DNA of 64,000 bases from Yersinia enterocolitica subsp. enterocolitica (lineage in GTDB: Bacteria > Pseudomonadota > Gammaproteobacteria > Enterobacterales > Enterobacteriaceae), in the NCBI RefSeq assembly GCF_901472495.1, contig NZ_LR590469.1, positions 1,240,001-1,304,000 on the forward strand. Reading direction: 5' to 3'. The notes below the pieces were generated by a model. The model saw only the letters and a list, made by a program, of their open reading frames with translations. It had not been told where the DNA came from and did no database searches. Each line of letters opens with the position of its first letter. Positions within the stretch are counted from its first letter, which is position 1. Positions 9,234 through 17,783 of the stretch are shown piece by piece. The position numbers were made by a program, and so were the translations under genes.

Positions 9234-9390
9234 TCCTTTTCTCCCTATAATTATGCTTAAGCACGGTTATAGTGAACCTACCGAATTAAATGAGCCATCA
9301 ACAGTATATTTAAATAATAACTAATATCATCGGATAATACTCAAACACCTCGAGCAACTCATATGAAGGTTAAACAACTTATCCATCAAT

Positions 9391-9420
9391 AAAAAACGGC
9401 TCCTGATAAGAGGAGCCGTT
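9391..9420 (-). terminator. Rho-independent terminator of kdgR
   Basis: Stem AACGGCTCCT / AGGAGCCGTT (10 bp) with the T-run on the minus strand, downstream of kdgR. Confidence 0.85.
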
Positions 9421-9508
9421 TGGGATGGGAAGGAATAAATAGTTATAATTAACAGCTGATTAAAAATATCCAATAATTATACAGTATTTACCCTAGTGGA
9501 AAGATCCC

Positions 9509-10300
9509 TCAGAAAGGATAATCGCGATAACCCATCTGCTCTGAAATATTGCGCGCCGCACGATGCAGAGATTTCACAATATCGCTTTTGCTATCTTCAG
9601 AAAAACGCAATGTCGGATATGAGATACTCAAGCCAGCAATAACGACACCGAAACGGTCGAAAACAGGCACAGCGATACAACGTAAACCTTCTTCTTGTTC
9701 TTCAACATCTTCGCCGAAGCCTTGCTCACGTACCTGGTCTAACACCGGCAACAGTGCTGCCGCGCTATCCAGAGTATGTTTGGTGCTACGGGTAAATTCG
9801 ATATGAGACAAGATCTCTTCTACTTCACCACGATCACGCCATGCCAGTAACACTTTACCAATGGCAGTACTGTGCAATGGATTACGACGACCAATACGGG
9901 AATGCATCCGTAGGTTATACATAGAATCGATTTTATGGATATAGACAATGCTGTCTTCATCCAATGCGCCCAAGTGAATAGTTTCACGAGTTTCATTGGA
10001 TAATTCACGCATTTGTATATCTGCGCTACGGATCAAATCGACGTTTTGTAATGCTTTCGCCCCTAGCTCAAATAACTTCAGAGTCAGGGAGTATTTCTCT
10101 GATTCGCCTTCCTGTGCAACATAGCCCAAAGATTTCATGGTCTGTAGGAAGCGGTACACTGTACTCTTAGGCATCATTACACGTTGAGAAAGTTCGGTAA
10201 TACCTATTTCCCGTTCTTCACCCAATGCTTGTAAGATGCCAAAAACTTTCAGAACCGACGAAACAGAGTCGGGCTGTTTATCTAAATCTGCAATAGCCAT
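9509..10300 (-). CDS. kdgR: IclR-family repressor of pectin catabolism KdgR
   Basis: 263 residues. The N-terminal winged helix-turn-helix includes ITELSQRVMMPKSTVYRFLQ (about 34-53), followed by the IclR effector-binding domain. KdgR represses oligogalacturonide genes and is released by 2-keto-3-deoxygluconate. Two KdgR-box-like sites are present here, upstream of kdgM and ogl. The gene lies between amiD and ogl. Upstream, at about 10360-10378, AATAAAACCACTGTTCTAT weakly resembles a KdgR box, so autoregulation is possible but uncertain. Confidence 0.93.
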   Translation of the reverse strand: MAIADLDKQPDSVSSVLKVFGILQALGEEREIGITELSQRVMMPKSTVYRFLQTMKSLGYVAQEGESEKYSLTLKLFELGAKALQNVDLIRSADIQMRELSNETRETIHLGALDEDSIVYIHKIDSMYNLRMHSRIGRRNPLHSTAIGKVLLAWRDRGEVEEILSHIEFTRSTKHTLDSAAALLPVLDQVREQGFGEDVEEQEEGLRCIAVPVFDRFGVVIAGLSISYPTLRFSEDSKSDIVKSLHRAARNISEQMGYRDYPF

Positions 10301-10448
10301 TTTTTGGTTACCCTACTCAGTTTTCTGTGTTTCATAAAACAATTTGTTTTAAAAAAAATAGAACAGTGGTTTTATTATAAAGGGAAGTCGCGAGACTGTG
10401 CAATAAACCAATGTGAATAATCGGATAAAAGCCTTGCAGACAGCAAAT

Positions 10449-10473
10449 TAGCCTCTTTCCATGAAAGAGGCTA
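10449..10473 (-). terminator. Stem-loop after ogl (probable terminator)
   Basis: TAGCCTCTTTC / GAAAGAGGCTA is an 11-bp perfect stem with a 3-nt loop just after the ogl stop. The T-tract on the minus strand is short, so termination strength is uncertain. Confidence 0.6.
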
Positions 10474-10486
10474 GTGCAAAATTCAA

Positions 10487-11653
10487 CTATTTCCAGACTG
10501 ATTCAGGCAATGTGGCTAAATATAGTGCTGGTTTACCGTGAACATCAGAGGTAAAGAGGATTTGCTTATCATCGGGTGTAAAGGATGGATGTGGATGTGT
10601 TACCTGGCGGTCACCTTCAAACACCTTCCATGAGGTGTCGTGGCGAGCAACGCGATGCTGAGTGCCATTTTTCATATTGAAAACATACAGGAAAGGATCG
10701 TTTTCAATCTTATAACCGCTATCGTCTTGTACATCTACCGGCGCATCAGAACCATCACCCACCATCAACGAACCATCATAATTACTCATCAGATGCGAAC
10801 ACGCAGGCATTGAGGTCAGTTGACGATTTTCCAATGTTTCTGGATCAGCACTGTAGATAAAGCGATCCGGGCTACCTTTCAGGTAAGAGACATACACCAG
10901 AGCCGAACCATCTGGTACCCAGAATTCATGGGTACAGCTTTCGCCTTCGGCATGGGTTTTCACCTTGCGCATATTGCTGCCATCTTCATTGATTAACCAC
11001 ATACGGGCATCAACCAAATCGTGTGGCCCTTCATGGCAAAACGCCACGGTATTGTCATCATAAGGACGATAGATTGGGTGACCGAGCCACTGATTTTCTT
11101 GCAGAATAACCGTAGATTCACCGGTTTTAAGATCAACACGCATCAAGCGACAGCAAGGTTTGGTGAAATAGAATTCATGGAACTTTTTCCAATCCGTCAA
11201 CGGCACCCAATCTTCGCGTCTAATTTCAATACCGACCAGTTTGGTGCAATCGGAATTTGCCACCCACGTGCCGTAACCGACCCACTCGTCCGGTACTTGA
11301 TAAACCACATTCTCTTCCAATGTGGCAAGGTCAACGCGCATCAAATTGCGGCCATCTTTAACATAGAACAGCGCATCGTCATCCGGTGACAAGAAACCGC
11401 CAAAGGTATTGTCGCCGCGCCCTTCTGTCAGTTGTGTCGCCACCTGAGTGTTAAGATCCAGCAAGTAGTAGTTCCACGGGCCATCAAAAGCGCCGCCGAA
11501 CAACAACTTACTCCCATCACGGGTGAAACACTTTTGATAGAAATAGTTACGGTGGCAAGTCACATCAGGAGGCGTCAGCCGTGTAACTTGTGCACCGGTA
11601 GAGGCATCCTGATAAGTATCAAATGTCAGGGGGATTTGTTTACCTTTAGCCAT
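10487..11653 (-). CDS. ogl: Oligogalacturonate lyase Ogl
   Basis: PL22 lyase of 388 residues, the length of Dickeya Ogl. The ATG giving MAKGKQIPLTFDTYQDA is chosen because AAGGA lies 8 nt upstream. It has a seven-bladed propeller-like repeat pattern of TolB-type blades, with conserved His-rich segments such as CHEGPHDLVDARMW and THPHPSF for metal binding. It converts unsaturated digalacturonate to 5-keto-4-deoxyuronate in the cytoplasm, the step after PelW. A KdgR-box-like site lies upstream. Confidence 0.93.
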   Translation of the reverse strand: MAKGKQIPLTFDTYQDASTGAQVTRLTPPDVTCHRNYFYQKCFTRDGSKLLFGGAFDGPWNYYLLDLNTQVATQLTEGRGDNTFGGFLSPDDDALFYVKDGRNLMRVDLATLEENVVYQVPDEWVGYGTWVANSDCTKLVGIEIRREDWVPLTDWKKFHEFYFTKPCCRLMRVDLKTGESTVILQENQWLGHPIYRPYDDNTVAFCHEGPHDLVDARMWLINEDGSNMRKVKTHAEGESCTHEFWVPDGSALVYVSYLKGSPDRFIYSADPETLENRQLTSMPACSHLMSNYDGSLMVGDGSDAPVDVQDDSGYKIENDPFLYVFNMKNGTQHRVARHDTSWKVFEGDRQVTHPHPSFTPDDKQILFTSDVHGKPALYLATLPESVWK

Positions 11654-11730
11654 CCGGAAAGTCCTTAAAATCATCAGAGAATTAAAATTTGCCCGCAGGA
11701 GAACCTGTTCGGCTAATACTATCTCACATT

Positions 11731-11750
11731 ATAGAAACGATGTTTCATTT
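11731..11750 (-). promoter_or_regulatory. KdgR-box-like operator of ogl
   Basis: GAAACGATGTTTC (11734-11746) is a perfect GAAAC-N3-GTTTC inverted repeat flanked by A/T, about 80 nt upstream of the ogl start. The rest of the 324-nt gap to yebQ shows no other clear element. Confidence 0.82.
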
Positions 11751-11977
11751 TTCCGTGATCGTGGTTCTATTTTTACTGATTTTAACAAATTACTGTCATT
11801 ATCAGCTTGTTAATTAGGATTGGAAGGGAATTTTTGGTCAGGAGCTTTCTGTTGAGGACATACATTGTCGTAAAAATGGTCTTTTACAAATAACCCTGGC
11901 CCTAAGGATGCATTCAAGCACAATAGTCGTTAGCATAGAAAGATTCACCTACCTTATTATTTCTACAGATAAATCCT

Positions 11978-13345
11978 ATGACCCCAGCTGCCACCGATGG
12001 AATGCCGGTTCCACAGCGCTATGCCGCAGTAGTCGTTATTGCTTTAGGTATTATGATAGCGGTGCTGGACGGCACTATCGCCAATGTCGCATTACCGACC
12101 ATTGCCCGTGACCTCAATGCCAGCCCAGCGACTTCCATCTGGGTAGTCAATGCTTATCAGTTGGCTATTACTGTATCTTTGCTTTCGATGGCATCACTGG
12201 GCGACATCATTGGTTATCGCCGGGTTTATCAGGCTGGTTTGCTGGTATTCAGTGTGACATCGCTGTTTTGCGCTCTGTCCGATTCCTTATGGACGCTGAC
12301 TTTTGCGCGAGTGCTGCAAGGGTTAGGTGCCGCCGCCTTGATGAGTGTCAATACCGCCCTGATTCGAATTATTTATCCCAAAGCACAGTTAGGTCGCGGT
12401 ATCGGTATTAATGCATTGATTGTGGCCGTCTCTGCCGCCGCCGGGCCAACCATTGCAGCAGCAGTATTGTCAGTTGCATCCTGGCAGTGGCTATTTGCCA
12501 TTAACGTGCCGATAGGCCTGGTTGCCTGGGGGCTGGGTATGAAATTCTTGCCAGCCAACAATATGAAAAACAACGGTAATCGTTTTGATATCACCAGTAG
12601 CATTATGAATGCGCTGACATTTGGTTTACTGATAACCGCCATCAGTGGTTTTGCTCAAGAGCAAAGCCCGACACTGATTGCCGCTGAAGTGATAGCACTG
12701 CTGGTTATCGGCTTTTTCTTTGTGCGTCGCCAACTCAGCCAGCCTTTCCCACTACTGCCGGTCGATTTACTGCGTATCCCTATTTTTGCCTTGTCGATCG
12801 GAACATCAGTTTGCTCGTTTGCCGCCCAAATGCTGGCCATGGTTTCACTGCCCTTTTTCCTACAAACCGTCTTGGGTCGTGATGAAGTAGCCACCGGGTT
12901 GCTATTAACCCCGTGGCCACTCGCCACCATGGTGGTCGCCCCCATCGCTGGCCGCTTAGTTGAGCGCTACCATGCAGGGTTATTGGGAGGGATTGGTTTA
13001 GCGGTGTTTGCCAGTGGGTTATTCCTGTTAGCCATATTGCCTGCCAATCCCACAGATTTAGATATTATCTGGCGTATGGTGCTGTGCGGTGCGGGTTTTG
13101 GCCTGTTTCAAGCACCCAATAACCACACCATTATCTCTGCCGCCCCCCAACAGCGCAGCGGCGGGGCCAGTGGTATGTTGGGCACCGCGCGTCTGTTGGG
13201 GCAGACATCAGGCGCGGCATTGGTTGCCTTGATGTTTAATCTGTTTGCCACCAATGGAACGCATGCATCGCTGATACTCGCGGGATGTTTCGCCAGCTTC
13301 GCGGCGCTGGTCAGCTTACTGCGGGTCAGCCAAAAAAGCGGTTAG
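11978..13345 (+). CDS. yebQ: MFS transporter YebQ (DHA2 family)
   Basis: 455 residues (E. coli YebQ 457) with many transmembrane helices. The motifs LDGTIANVALPTIARDL (about 30-46) and GDIIGYRRVYQAG are typical of drug:H+ antiporters. The kdgR-yebQ-htpX gene order of E. coli is kept apart from the patch inserted downstream. The ribosome site before this ATG is weak, so the start may shift slightly. Its substrate is unknown; QacA/SmvA-like exporters handle quaternary cations and dyes. Confidence 0.85.
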   Translation: MTPAATDGMPVPQRYAAVVVIALGIMIAVLDGTIANVALPTIARDLNASPATSIWVVNAYQLAITVSLLSMASLGDIIGYRRVYQAGLLVFSVTSLFCALSDSLWTLTFARVLQGLGAAALMSVNTALIRIIYPKAQLGRGIGINALIVAVSAAAGPTIAAAVLSVASWQWLFAINVPIGLVAWGLGMKFLPANNMKNNGNRFDITSSIMNALTFGLLITAISGFAQEQSPTLIAAEVIALLVIGFFFVRRQLSQPFPLLPVDLLRIPIFALSIGTSVCSFAAQMLAMVSLPFFLQTVLGRDEVATGLLLTPWPLATMVVAPIAGRLVERYHAGLLGGIGLAVFASGLFLLAILPANPTDLDIIWRMVLCGAGFGLFQAPNNHTIISAAPQQRSGGASGMLGTARLLGQTSGAALVALMFNLFATNGTHASLILAGCFASFAALVSLLRVSQKSG

Positions 13346-13369
13346 CCTGAATAATTGATGGCCCAATTA

Positions 13370-13771
13370 TTATTTAGGGTCATCAATTCGCCCTTCATCT
13401 TTGGCAATGCGAAGAATGGATTCCAGTAATGCCGAGTCACTAATAAAATCAATTAGGGTTGTCTCATCCCCACCTCTTTTAGCCCGGCCTTTCATATAGC
13501 TGGTGATCACTTCCCACTCTTGATAAAGGCGTTTATCTCTTATCTGAAGATATCTTAACAAAGCAGCGAGAGTCACCGCTGAGGCGGGCACAGAGACTTT
13601 ATCGTTAAGATATTTATTAATTGTAGAACGATTAGCCGCCATTAAATCAGCCAACTCAGTTTCTTTCTCCAAGCCGAGAGACTGGTAAGCTTGAACAAAG
13701 GGTTTTACCCCATTGTTTTCAGTCTTTCCTAATCTGAGTTTTTTCAGTTTATCCCTTAATCCGTCACTCAT
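13370..13771 (-). CDS. Helix-turn-helix (XRE-like) regulator
   Basis: 133 residues from the ATG at 13771; a TTG seven codons upstream is an alternative start. The HTH is visible at LADLMAANRSTINKYLNDKV, followed by a helical C-terminus with no recognised effector domain. It is transcribed divergently from the YadA-like gene at 14081 and is a candidate regulator of that three-gene set. It is absent from the E. coli yebQ-htpX interval, so it is probably acquired. Specific family unknown. Confidence 0.65.
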   Translation of the reverse strand: MSDGLRDKLKKLRLGKTENNGVKPFVQAYQSLGLEKETELADLMAANRSTINKYLNDKVSVPASAVTLAALLRYLQIRDKRLYQEWEVITSYMKGRAKRGGDETTLIDFISDSALLESILRIAKDEGRIDDPK

Positions 13772-14080
13772 AGAAACACAATTCCGCAACAAAGCCGTCA
13801 GTTATTGTACCTCTCAGAACCTCATCAGAGCAAACCGTTGTCAAAAAACGGCAAATTATTCTGTTAAAAATCAAAATAGAACATTAATCATGAATATATT
13901 TCACATTAATTGCTTCCAATGGAAACGTAATTTACTGCGTAAAGATATTGTTAATCGAGAAATAAGTCACAATTATTTGTTGCAAATAGATTTTTACCCA
14001 CGTATTTTTTATTTAGGGAAACATATTTTGTGTCTAATGGAATCAAAAAATAAGCCTTAATTTGAGAGAAAACTTAAAGA
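13772..14080. other. Intergenic region between the HTH regulator and the YadA-like gene
   Basis: About 309 nt, visibly AT-rich, probably holding the divergent promoters. An open frame across it lacks a ribosome site and looks non-coding. No clear operator repeat was found. Confidence 0.4.
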
Positions 14081-14719
14081 ATGAAATGTCATAAATTAGC
14101 ATTTGTCATGATTTTGACTGCTATATCTACTCCATCGTCATACGCTTCCACTTATGAGCATAGCGCTGATCAAATCTCCATCACCAGTGTGAATGGTGGT
14201 AACGGCAATTTGCAAACCGCTGTTGACCAAATCACCGGGGCAATTAGCGGGCTTAGCAATGATGACTACGATACGTGGCTTCGTCTTAATGCACTGGAAA
14301 ATGCCCCCAAACCGAAAGATGGGGTTGATGGTAAGGATGGGCATGACGGCACCGACGACCACCACAATGATGCTGCGGTACAGCAAAATGCCAAAGCCCT
14401 TAGCAAGGATGAGGCTCGGATAGGTACCCTGGAAACGCAGTCAAATCAGAATTTTGCTAATCTGAAAACAGAAGTAGATGACAACCGAGACCGCGCCGAT
14501 GCTGGGATCGCGGGGGTTGCAGCCATGGCGAATATTCCGCAGGTGCAAGAATCTCAGCAATTTGCGCTGGGGGCTGGGATGGGGGGTTATGGTTCTGAAC
14601 AAGCTTTAGCCGTGGGCGCTTCTTTCCACGCCACACAAAGCACCATTGTTAAACTGACCGTCAGCAATGATACTCAGCATAACTTTGGCTGGGGAGCAGG
14701 CGCATCCTATGGGTGGTAA
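14081..14719 (+). CDS. Miniature YadA-type trimeric autotransporter-like protein
   Basis: 212 residues. Signal peptide about 1-22 (ISTPSSYA|STYEH). There is a short collagen-like segment, DGVDGKDGHDGTD (about 80-92), then a coiled-coil-like stretch (about 95-145). The C-terminal ~75 residues match a YadA membrane anchor: GIAGVAAMANIPQVQ, FALGAGMGGYGSEQALAVGA and a final YGW. It therefore has an anchor and stalk but almost no head, far shorter than adhesins such as YadA. It probably forms a trimeric outer-membrane barrel. The two small genes that follow look co-transcribed. Confidence 0.75.
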   Translation: MKCHKLAFVMILTAISTPSSYASTYEHSADQISITSVNGGNGNLQTAVDQITGAISGLSNDDYDTWLRLNALENAPKPKDGVDGKDGHDGTDDHHNDAAVQQNAKALSKDEARIGTLETQSNQNFANLKTEVDDNRDRADAGIAGVAAMANIPQVQESQQFALGAGMGGYGSEQALAVGASFHATQSTIVKLTVSNDTQHNFGWGAGASYGW

Positions 14720-14723
14720 AGAA

Positions 14724-14873
14724 ATGAAGTTGAACATCATTATATTGTTGCAAGCCGCTCTGCTGACTGGCGTGATATTTATTGGCGTATCAATCACTAA
14801 TTTCGCTGATGTTATGCGCGTGGTGGGATCATCAGTCGCGGTGTTAAGTCATCATTGGGAAGACAGCAAATGA
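14724..14873 (+). CDS. 49-residue single-span membrane peptide
   Basis: MKLNIIILLQAALLTGVIFI starts one long hydrophobic helix, followed by a short tail ending HHWEDSK. The ATG lies 4 nt after the YadA-like stop, and its stop overlaps the ATG of the lipoprotein gene (ATGA). This spacing indicates translational coupling within one operon. No family is recognised. A role in assembly of the trimeric protein is a guess. Confidence 0.6.
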   Translation: MKLNIIILLQAALLTGVIFIGVSITNFADVMRVVGSSVAVLSHHWEDSK

Positions 14874-15298
14874 GAGCTCACACTCTGTTAGTCAGCATTA
14901 TTGCAGTTCTGCTGTCAGGTTGTAGCTCTCAAGCATCAAGAATGGCGGATTGCGAGGCTAAAGGCGTATCACGGGATACCTGTTACCTCGCGGAACAGAA
15001 TCGAATCAATTCAATTAACGCCACTGCTGAAACACAGGCATTACGCAATGCCTCTCACGCTGTACAGTTTGCTCAGGCAGCAAAAAAGCAAGCGCTGCAT
15101 TACACTGGTTACGGTGTCGATGTTAAGCGCGATTCTTTAGGTATTGTCACTGTCGATGGGAAACCTGCGGCTTTGATTGAAGATGAATCCAAGGCGAAGG
15201 TCTACTCTCAAGGTTTATTGACCGTTATCTTCTATACGTCAGGTAAGGTTGCATTACTACGTGAGAACCAATTTGTTGGCTATTTAAAGAAGGCCTAG
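14870..15298 (+). CDS. Putative lipoprotein, third gene of the YadA-like cassette
   Basis: 142 residues. The signal peptide ends in lipobox LLSGCSS (acylated Cys about 18). A further Cys pair occurs in MADCEAKGVSRDTCYLAEQN. The C-terminal half is predicted mostly beta. The start ATG overlaps the stop of the preceding micropeptide. SadB in Salmonella is a lipoprotein that aids surface display of the trimeric autotransporter SadA. Analogy is suggested by gene order only; I see no clear SadB sequence match. Confidence 0.65.
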   Translation: MRAHTLLVSIIAVLLSGCSSQASRMADCEAKGVSRDTCYLAEQNRINSINATAETQALRNASHAVQFAQAAKKQALHYTGYGVDVKRDSLGIVTVDGKPAALIEDESKAKVYSQGLLTVIFYTSGKVALLRENQFVGYLKKA

Positions 15299-15475
15299 CG
15301 CAAAGCAAAACCCCGCCAGATAGCGGGGTCAGACTGCTGACAAACCTCGATAACTCGATCTTGCAAGGTGAAAACAGGTGCGTCCGCGCCAAGGATAATG
15401 AAATGGACGCTCCAACTTTTACGGCATCAGAGTGCCTAAATGTGAGTGTTAAAACTCAGAAGAAGGAGCGTCCAC

Positions 15476-16495
15476 ATGAAAGTATCTACTCTTGGTATCG
15501 ACTTGGCAAAAAATGTTTTCCAGCTTCATGGTGTCGGCTGCAACGGTCAAACTGTTCTTAAGAAGAAACTCACCCGCGATAAATTCCTTCCTTTTCTCAT
15601 GCAACTTGAACCTTGCTTGATTGGCATGGAGGCCTGTGCTTCCAGTCATCATTTTGCGCGTGTTTTACGGCAGTATGGGCATGAGGTTAAACTCATTCCC
15701 CCTCAGTATGTGAAACCTTATGTCAAAACGAATAAGACAGATGCCGCTGATGCAGAAGCCATTTGTGAAGCTGTTGCACGGCCTAATATGCGTTTTGTTC
15801 AGATTAAAACGGCAGAGCAACAAGCTATTCTGGTGTTGCATACCGAGCGAAATATCCTTATCCGCGAACGCACGGCTTGTGCTAATAGTATGCGGGCCAT
15901 TTTGGCTGAATTTGGCATCATCATGCCTCGCACATTAAGTCAGCTGTATAAGAAAGTCCCTGAAATACTGGAAGAATATGATAACGAGTTATCACCTTTT
16001 GTCCGTTGTAGTGTCGCACGTCAACTTGAACACCTTCAGGGTGTGGAAGATCAAATCACGTTGATCGAACAAGAACTTAGCAGTTGGGCAAAAACACAAC
16101 CCGCCTGCCAGCGGGTCTTGAAAGTCCCTGGTGTGGGATTGATGACGGCGACCTACCTTGTGGCGTCAGTGGGGAATGGGCAACAATTTCATTCAGCGAA
16201 ACAGTTTGCCGCCTGGTTGGGATTGGTGCCGAGAGAATTCTCCAGTGGCGGTAAGCAGAGATTGGGCCGAATCAGCAAAAGAGGTGACCGCTATTTCCGT
16301 TATCTTCTGGTCCATGGTGCGCGGGCAGTTGCAGCTGTTATTGAGAGACACAAAGACAATATGCCGTGGCTTTACAGGCTGTTGAGTAAAAAGGCCTATA
16401 ACGTAGCCGTTGTGGCACAGGCCAATAAAACGGCACGTATTTTGTGGTCGATGCTGGTTCATCATACGGAATATCGAACCTTATCCGCGGTTTGA
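15476..16495 (+). CDS. IS110/IS1111 transposase
   Basis: 339 residues from the ATG at 15476, preceded by AGGAG. The N-terminal DEDD RuvC-like domain shows GIDLAKNVFQLHG (Asp about 9), IGMEACASSH (Glu) and TNKTDAADAEAI. The C-terminal transposase_20 domain has VPGVGLMTATYLVA, FAAWLGLVPREFSSGGKQR and the serine-containing motif region. The frame is intact, so the element may be active. Enzymes of this family act with an element-encoded guide RNA. Confidence 0.93.
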   Translation: MKVSTLGIDLAKNVFQLHGVGCNGQTVLKKKLTRDKFLPFLMQLEPCLIGMEACASSHHFARVLRQYGHEVKLIPPQYVKPYVKTNKTDAADAEAICEAVARPNMRFVQIKTAEQQAILVLHTERNILIRERTACANSMRAILAEFGIIMPRTLSQLYKKVPEILEEYDNELSPFVRCSVARQLEHLQGVEDQITLIEQELSSWAKTQPACQRVLKVPGVGLMTATYLVASVGNGQQFHSAKQFAAWLGLVPREFSSGGKQRLGRISKRGDRYFRYLLVHGARAVAAVIERHKDNMPWLYRLLSKKAYNVAVVAQANKTARILWSMLVHHTEYRTLSAV

Positions 16496-16757
16496 GATAA
16501 TCTCAAACACGGACAAGGCTCAAGAAAAAAAGTGAATACGTTTCAGGTAATTGCAAGTGTAATTATTGAGATGGCAAAACAGGTAAGACCGCAAGTGAGA
16601 AACTCCGTGAGCCGCCGGGGCATTTGGCCCGTAAGGATGATAGGAACTCACTTGGCGGATTTCATCATGGTTCGGGCGCAATCGCGCCCATAAAGAAACC
16701 GGATATATGGCTGCAATACCTGAGCGCTATTTTCAAGAAAAAACACTTGGTTTATTG
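16496..16757 (+). ncRNA. Candidate guide (seek/bridge) RNA region of the IS1111-group element
   Basis: A 262-nt tail without an ORF lies between the transposase stop and the right inverted repeat. IS1111-group elements carry their target-specifying RNA downstream of the transposase. Hairpin-forming stretches are visible, for example GAGCCGCCGGGGC and GCGCAATCGCGC. RNA ends and loops cannot be set by eye. Confidence 0.45.
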
Positions 16758-16901
16758 GGAGCGTCCATATAGGGCGCGGCTCGAGCCCCCAGGGAGGGGT
16801 TTACGGCGTCTTTACGATCTGCCTGTTTTCACCGCTGAAAGCACTTTGTCATTAACCTCACCCCGCCAGATAGCGGGGTTTTGCTTTTATATCAATACCG
16901 A

Positions 16902-17783
16902 TTATTTCAGGTATTCACCAGAACGCAAAGCTTCAATACGTTTGTCCAGCGGCGGGTGGGACATAAACAGCTCGCTGAATGATTTAGATTTGCCGTTAAT
17001 ACAGAAAGCCATCAGATTACCCGCTTCCTGCGGTTCATAGCTGGTTTTCAGCCGCTGCAAGGCAGCAATCATCTTCTCACGCCCCACCAATCTTGCTGAA
17101 CCGGCGTCGGCATGGAATTCACGATGACGCGAGAACCACATGGTAATAATGCTGGCAAGAATACCGAACACCAGCTCCAATACCATTGAAACCGCGAAGT
17201 AAACCATTGGGTTACCTGAACTGCTCCCTTCATTATCACGATCACCCGACAAGAAGCCAGCAGCCACTTGCGCAATCAAACGTGAAATGAAGATAACAAA
17301 GGTATTCACAATACCTTGAATTAAGGTCATGGTGACCATATCACCATTCGCCACATGGCTAATTTCATGGGCAATAACTGCCTCTGCTTCATCACGGCTC
17401 ATGTTCTGCAACAAACCGGTACTGACAGCGACCAATGAAGCATCACGACGGGCACCGGTCGCGAAGGCATTTATATCCGGAGCCTGATAAATAGCCACTT
17501 GCGGCATGGCAATACCTGCCTGCTGAGACTGGCGACGTACTGTGTCCAATAACCAGCGCTCAGTTTCATTACGGGGTTGTTCAATAACTTCACCCCCCAC
17601 GGAACGAAGAGCCATCCATTTGGACATCAGCAACGAAACAAATGCGCCGCCGAAACCAAACAGACCGGCCATAATCATCAGCCCCTGCACACTGCTGGAC
17701 TGAATACCTGTCAGGCTAAGCACCAACCCGAACACCAACATGACAGCCAGGTTGGTGAGTAGGAATAGAGCGATACGCATCAT
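16902..17783 (-). CDS. htpX: Membrane zinc protease HtpX
   Basis: M48B protease of 293 residues, start MMRIALFLLT as in E. coli. Two N-terminal helices come first, then catalytic HEISHVANGD (about 139-148) and the third zinc ligand in SRHREFHADAGSARL (Glu). It degrades misfolded inner-membrane proteins together with FtsH. It is transcribed toward the split terminator at 16860-16879, whose T-run is on the plus strand, so its own termination may have been affected by the insertion. Confidence 0.95.
   Translation of the reverse strand: MMRIALFLLTNLAVMLVFGLVLSLTGIQSSSVQGLMIMAGLFGFGGAFVSLLMSKWMALRSVGGEVIEQPRNETERWLLDTVRRQSQQAGIAMPQVAIYQAPDINAFATGARRDASLVAVSTGLLQNMSRDEAEAVIAHEISHVANGDMVTMTLIQGIVNTFVIFISRLIAQVAAGFLSGDRDNEGSSSGNPMVYFAVSMVLELVFGILASIITMWFSRHREFHADAGSARLVGREKMIAALQRLKTSYEPQEAGNLMAFCINGKSKSFSELFMSHPPLDKRIEALRSGEYLK

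Larger units (their letters stand above)
15396..16772 (+). mobile_element. IS110-family, IS1111-group insertion sequence (IS1328-like)
   Basis: Sub-terminal inverted repeats ATGGACGCTCC (15403-15413) and GGAGCGTCCAT (16758-16768) bracket a DEDD transposase gene with a long 3' non-coding tail, the IS1111-group architecture. Exact ends are uncertain by a few bases because these elements have sub-terminal repeats and make no clear duplication. It sits inside the palindromic repeat. IS1328 of Y. enterocolitica is the likely relative, from memory. Confidence 0.8.
15310..16879. mobile_element. YPAL-like palindromic element, target-duplicating a terminator and split by an IS
   Basis: The same 20-bp hairpin, ACCCCGCCAGATAGCGGGGT, occurs at 15310-15329 and 16860-16879. 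The left copy keeps an A-run before it (AAAA), the right copy a T-run after it (TTTTGCTTTT), so a bidirectional terminator was duplicated on insertion. Inside lie inverted segments GGTGAAAACAGG (about 15368) and CCTGTTTTCACC (about 16820). TGACAAA / TTTGTCA lies near the ends. Removing the IS leaves ~150 bp, close to the known YPAL size. YPAL repeats are known to insert at terminators. Confidence 0.65.

Noticed and set aside
13713..14060. Open frame of 115 codons across the HTH/YadA-like intergenic region
   Set aside because: Overlaps the 5' end of the HTH gene on the other strand, lacks a ribosome site and has no protein-like pattern.
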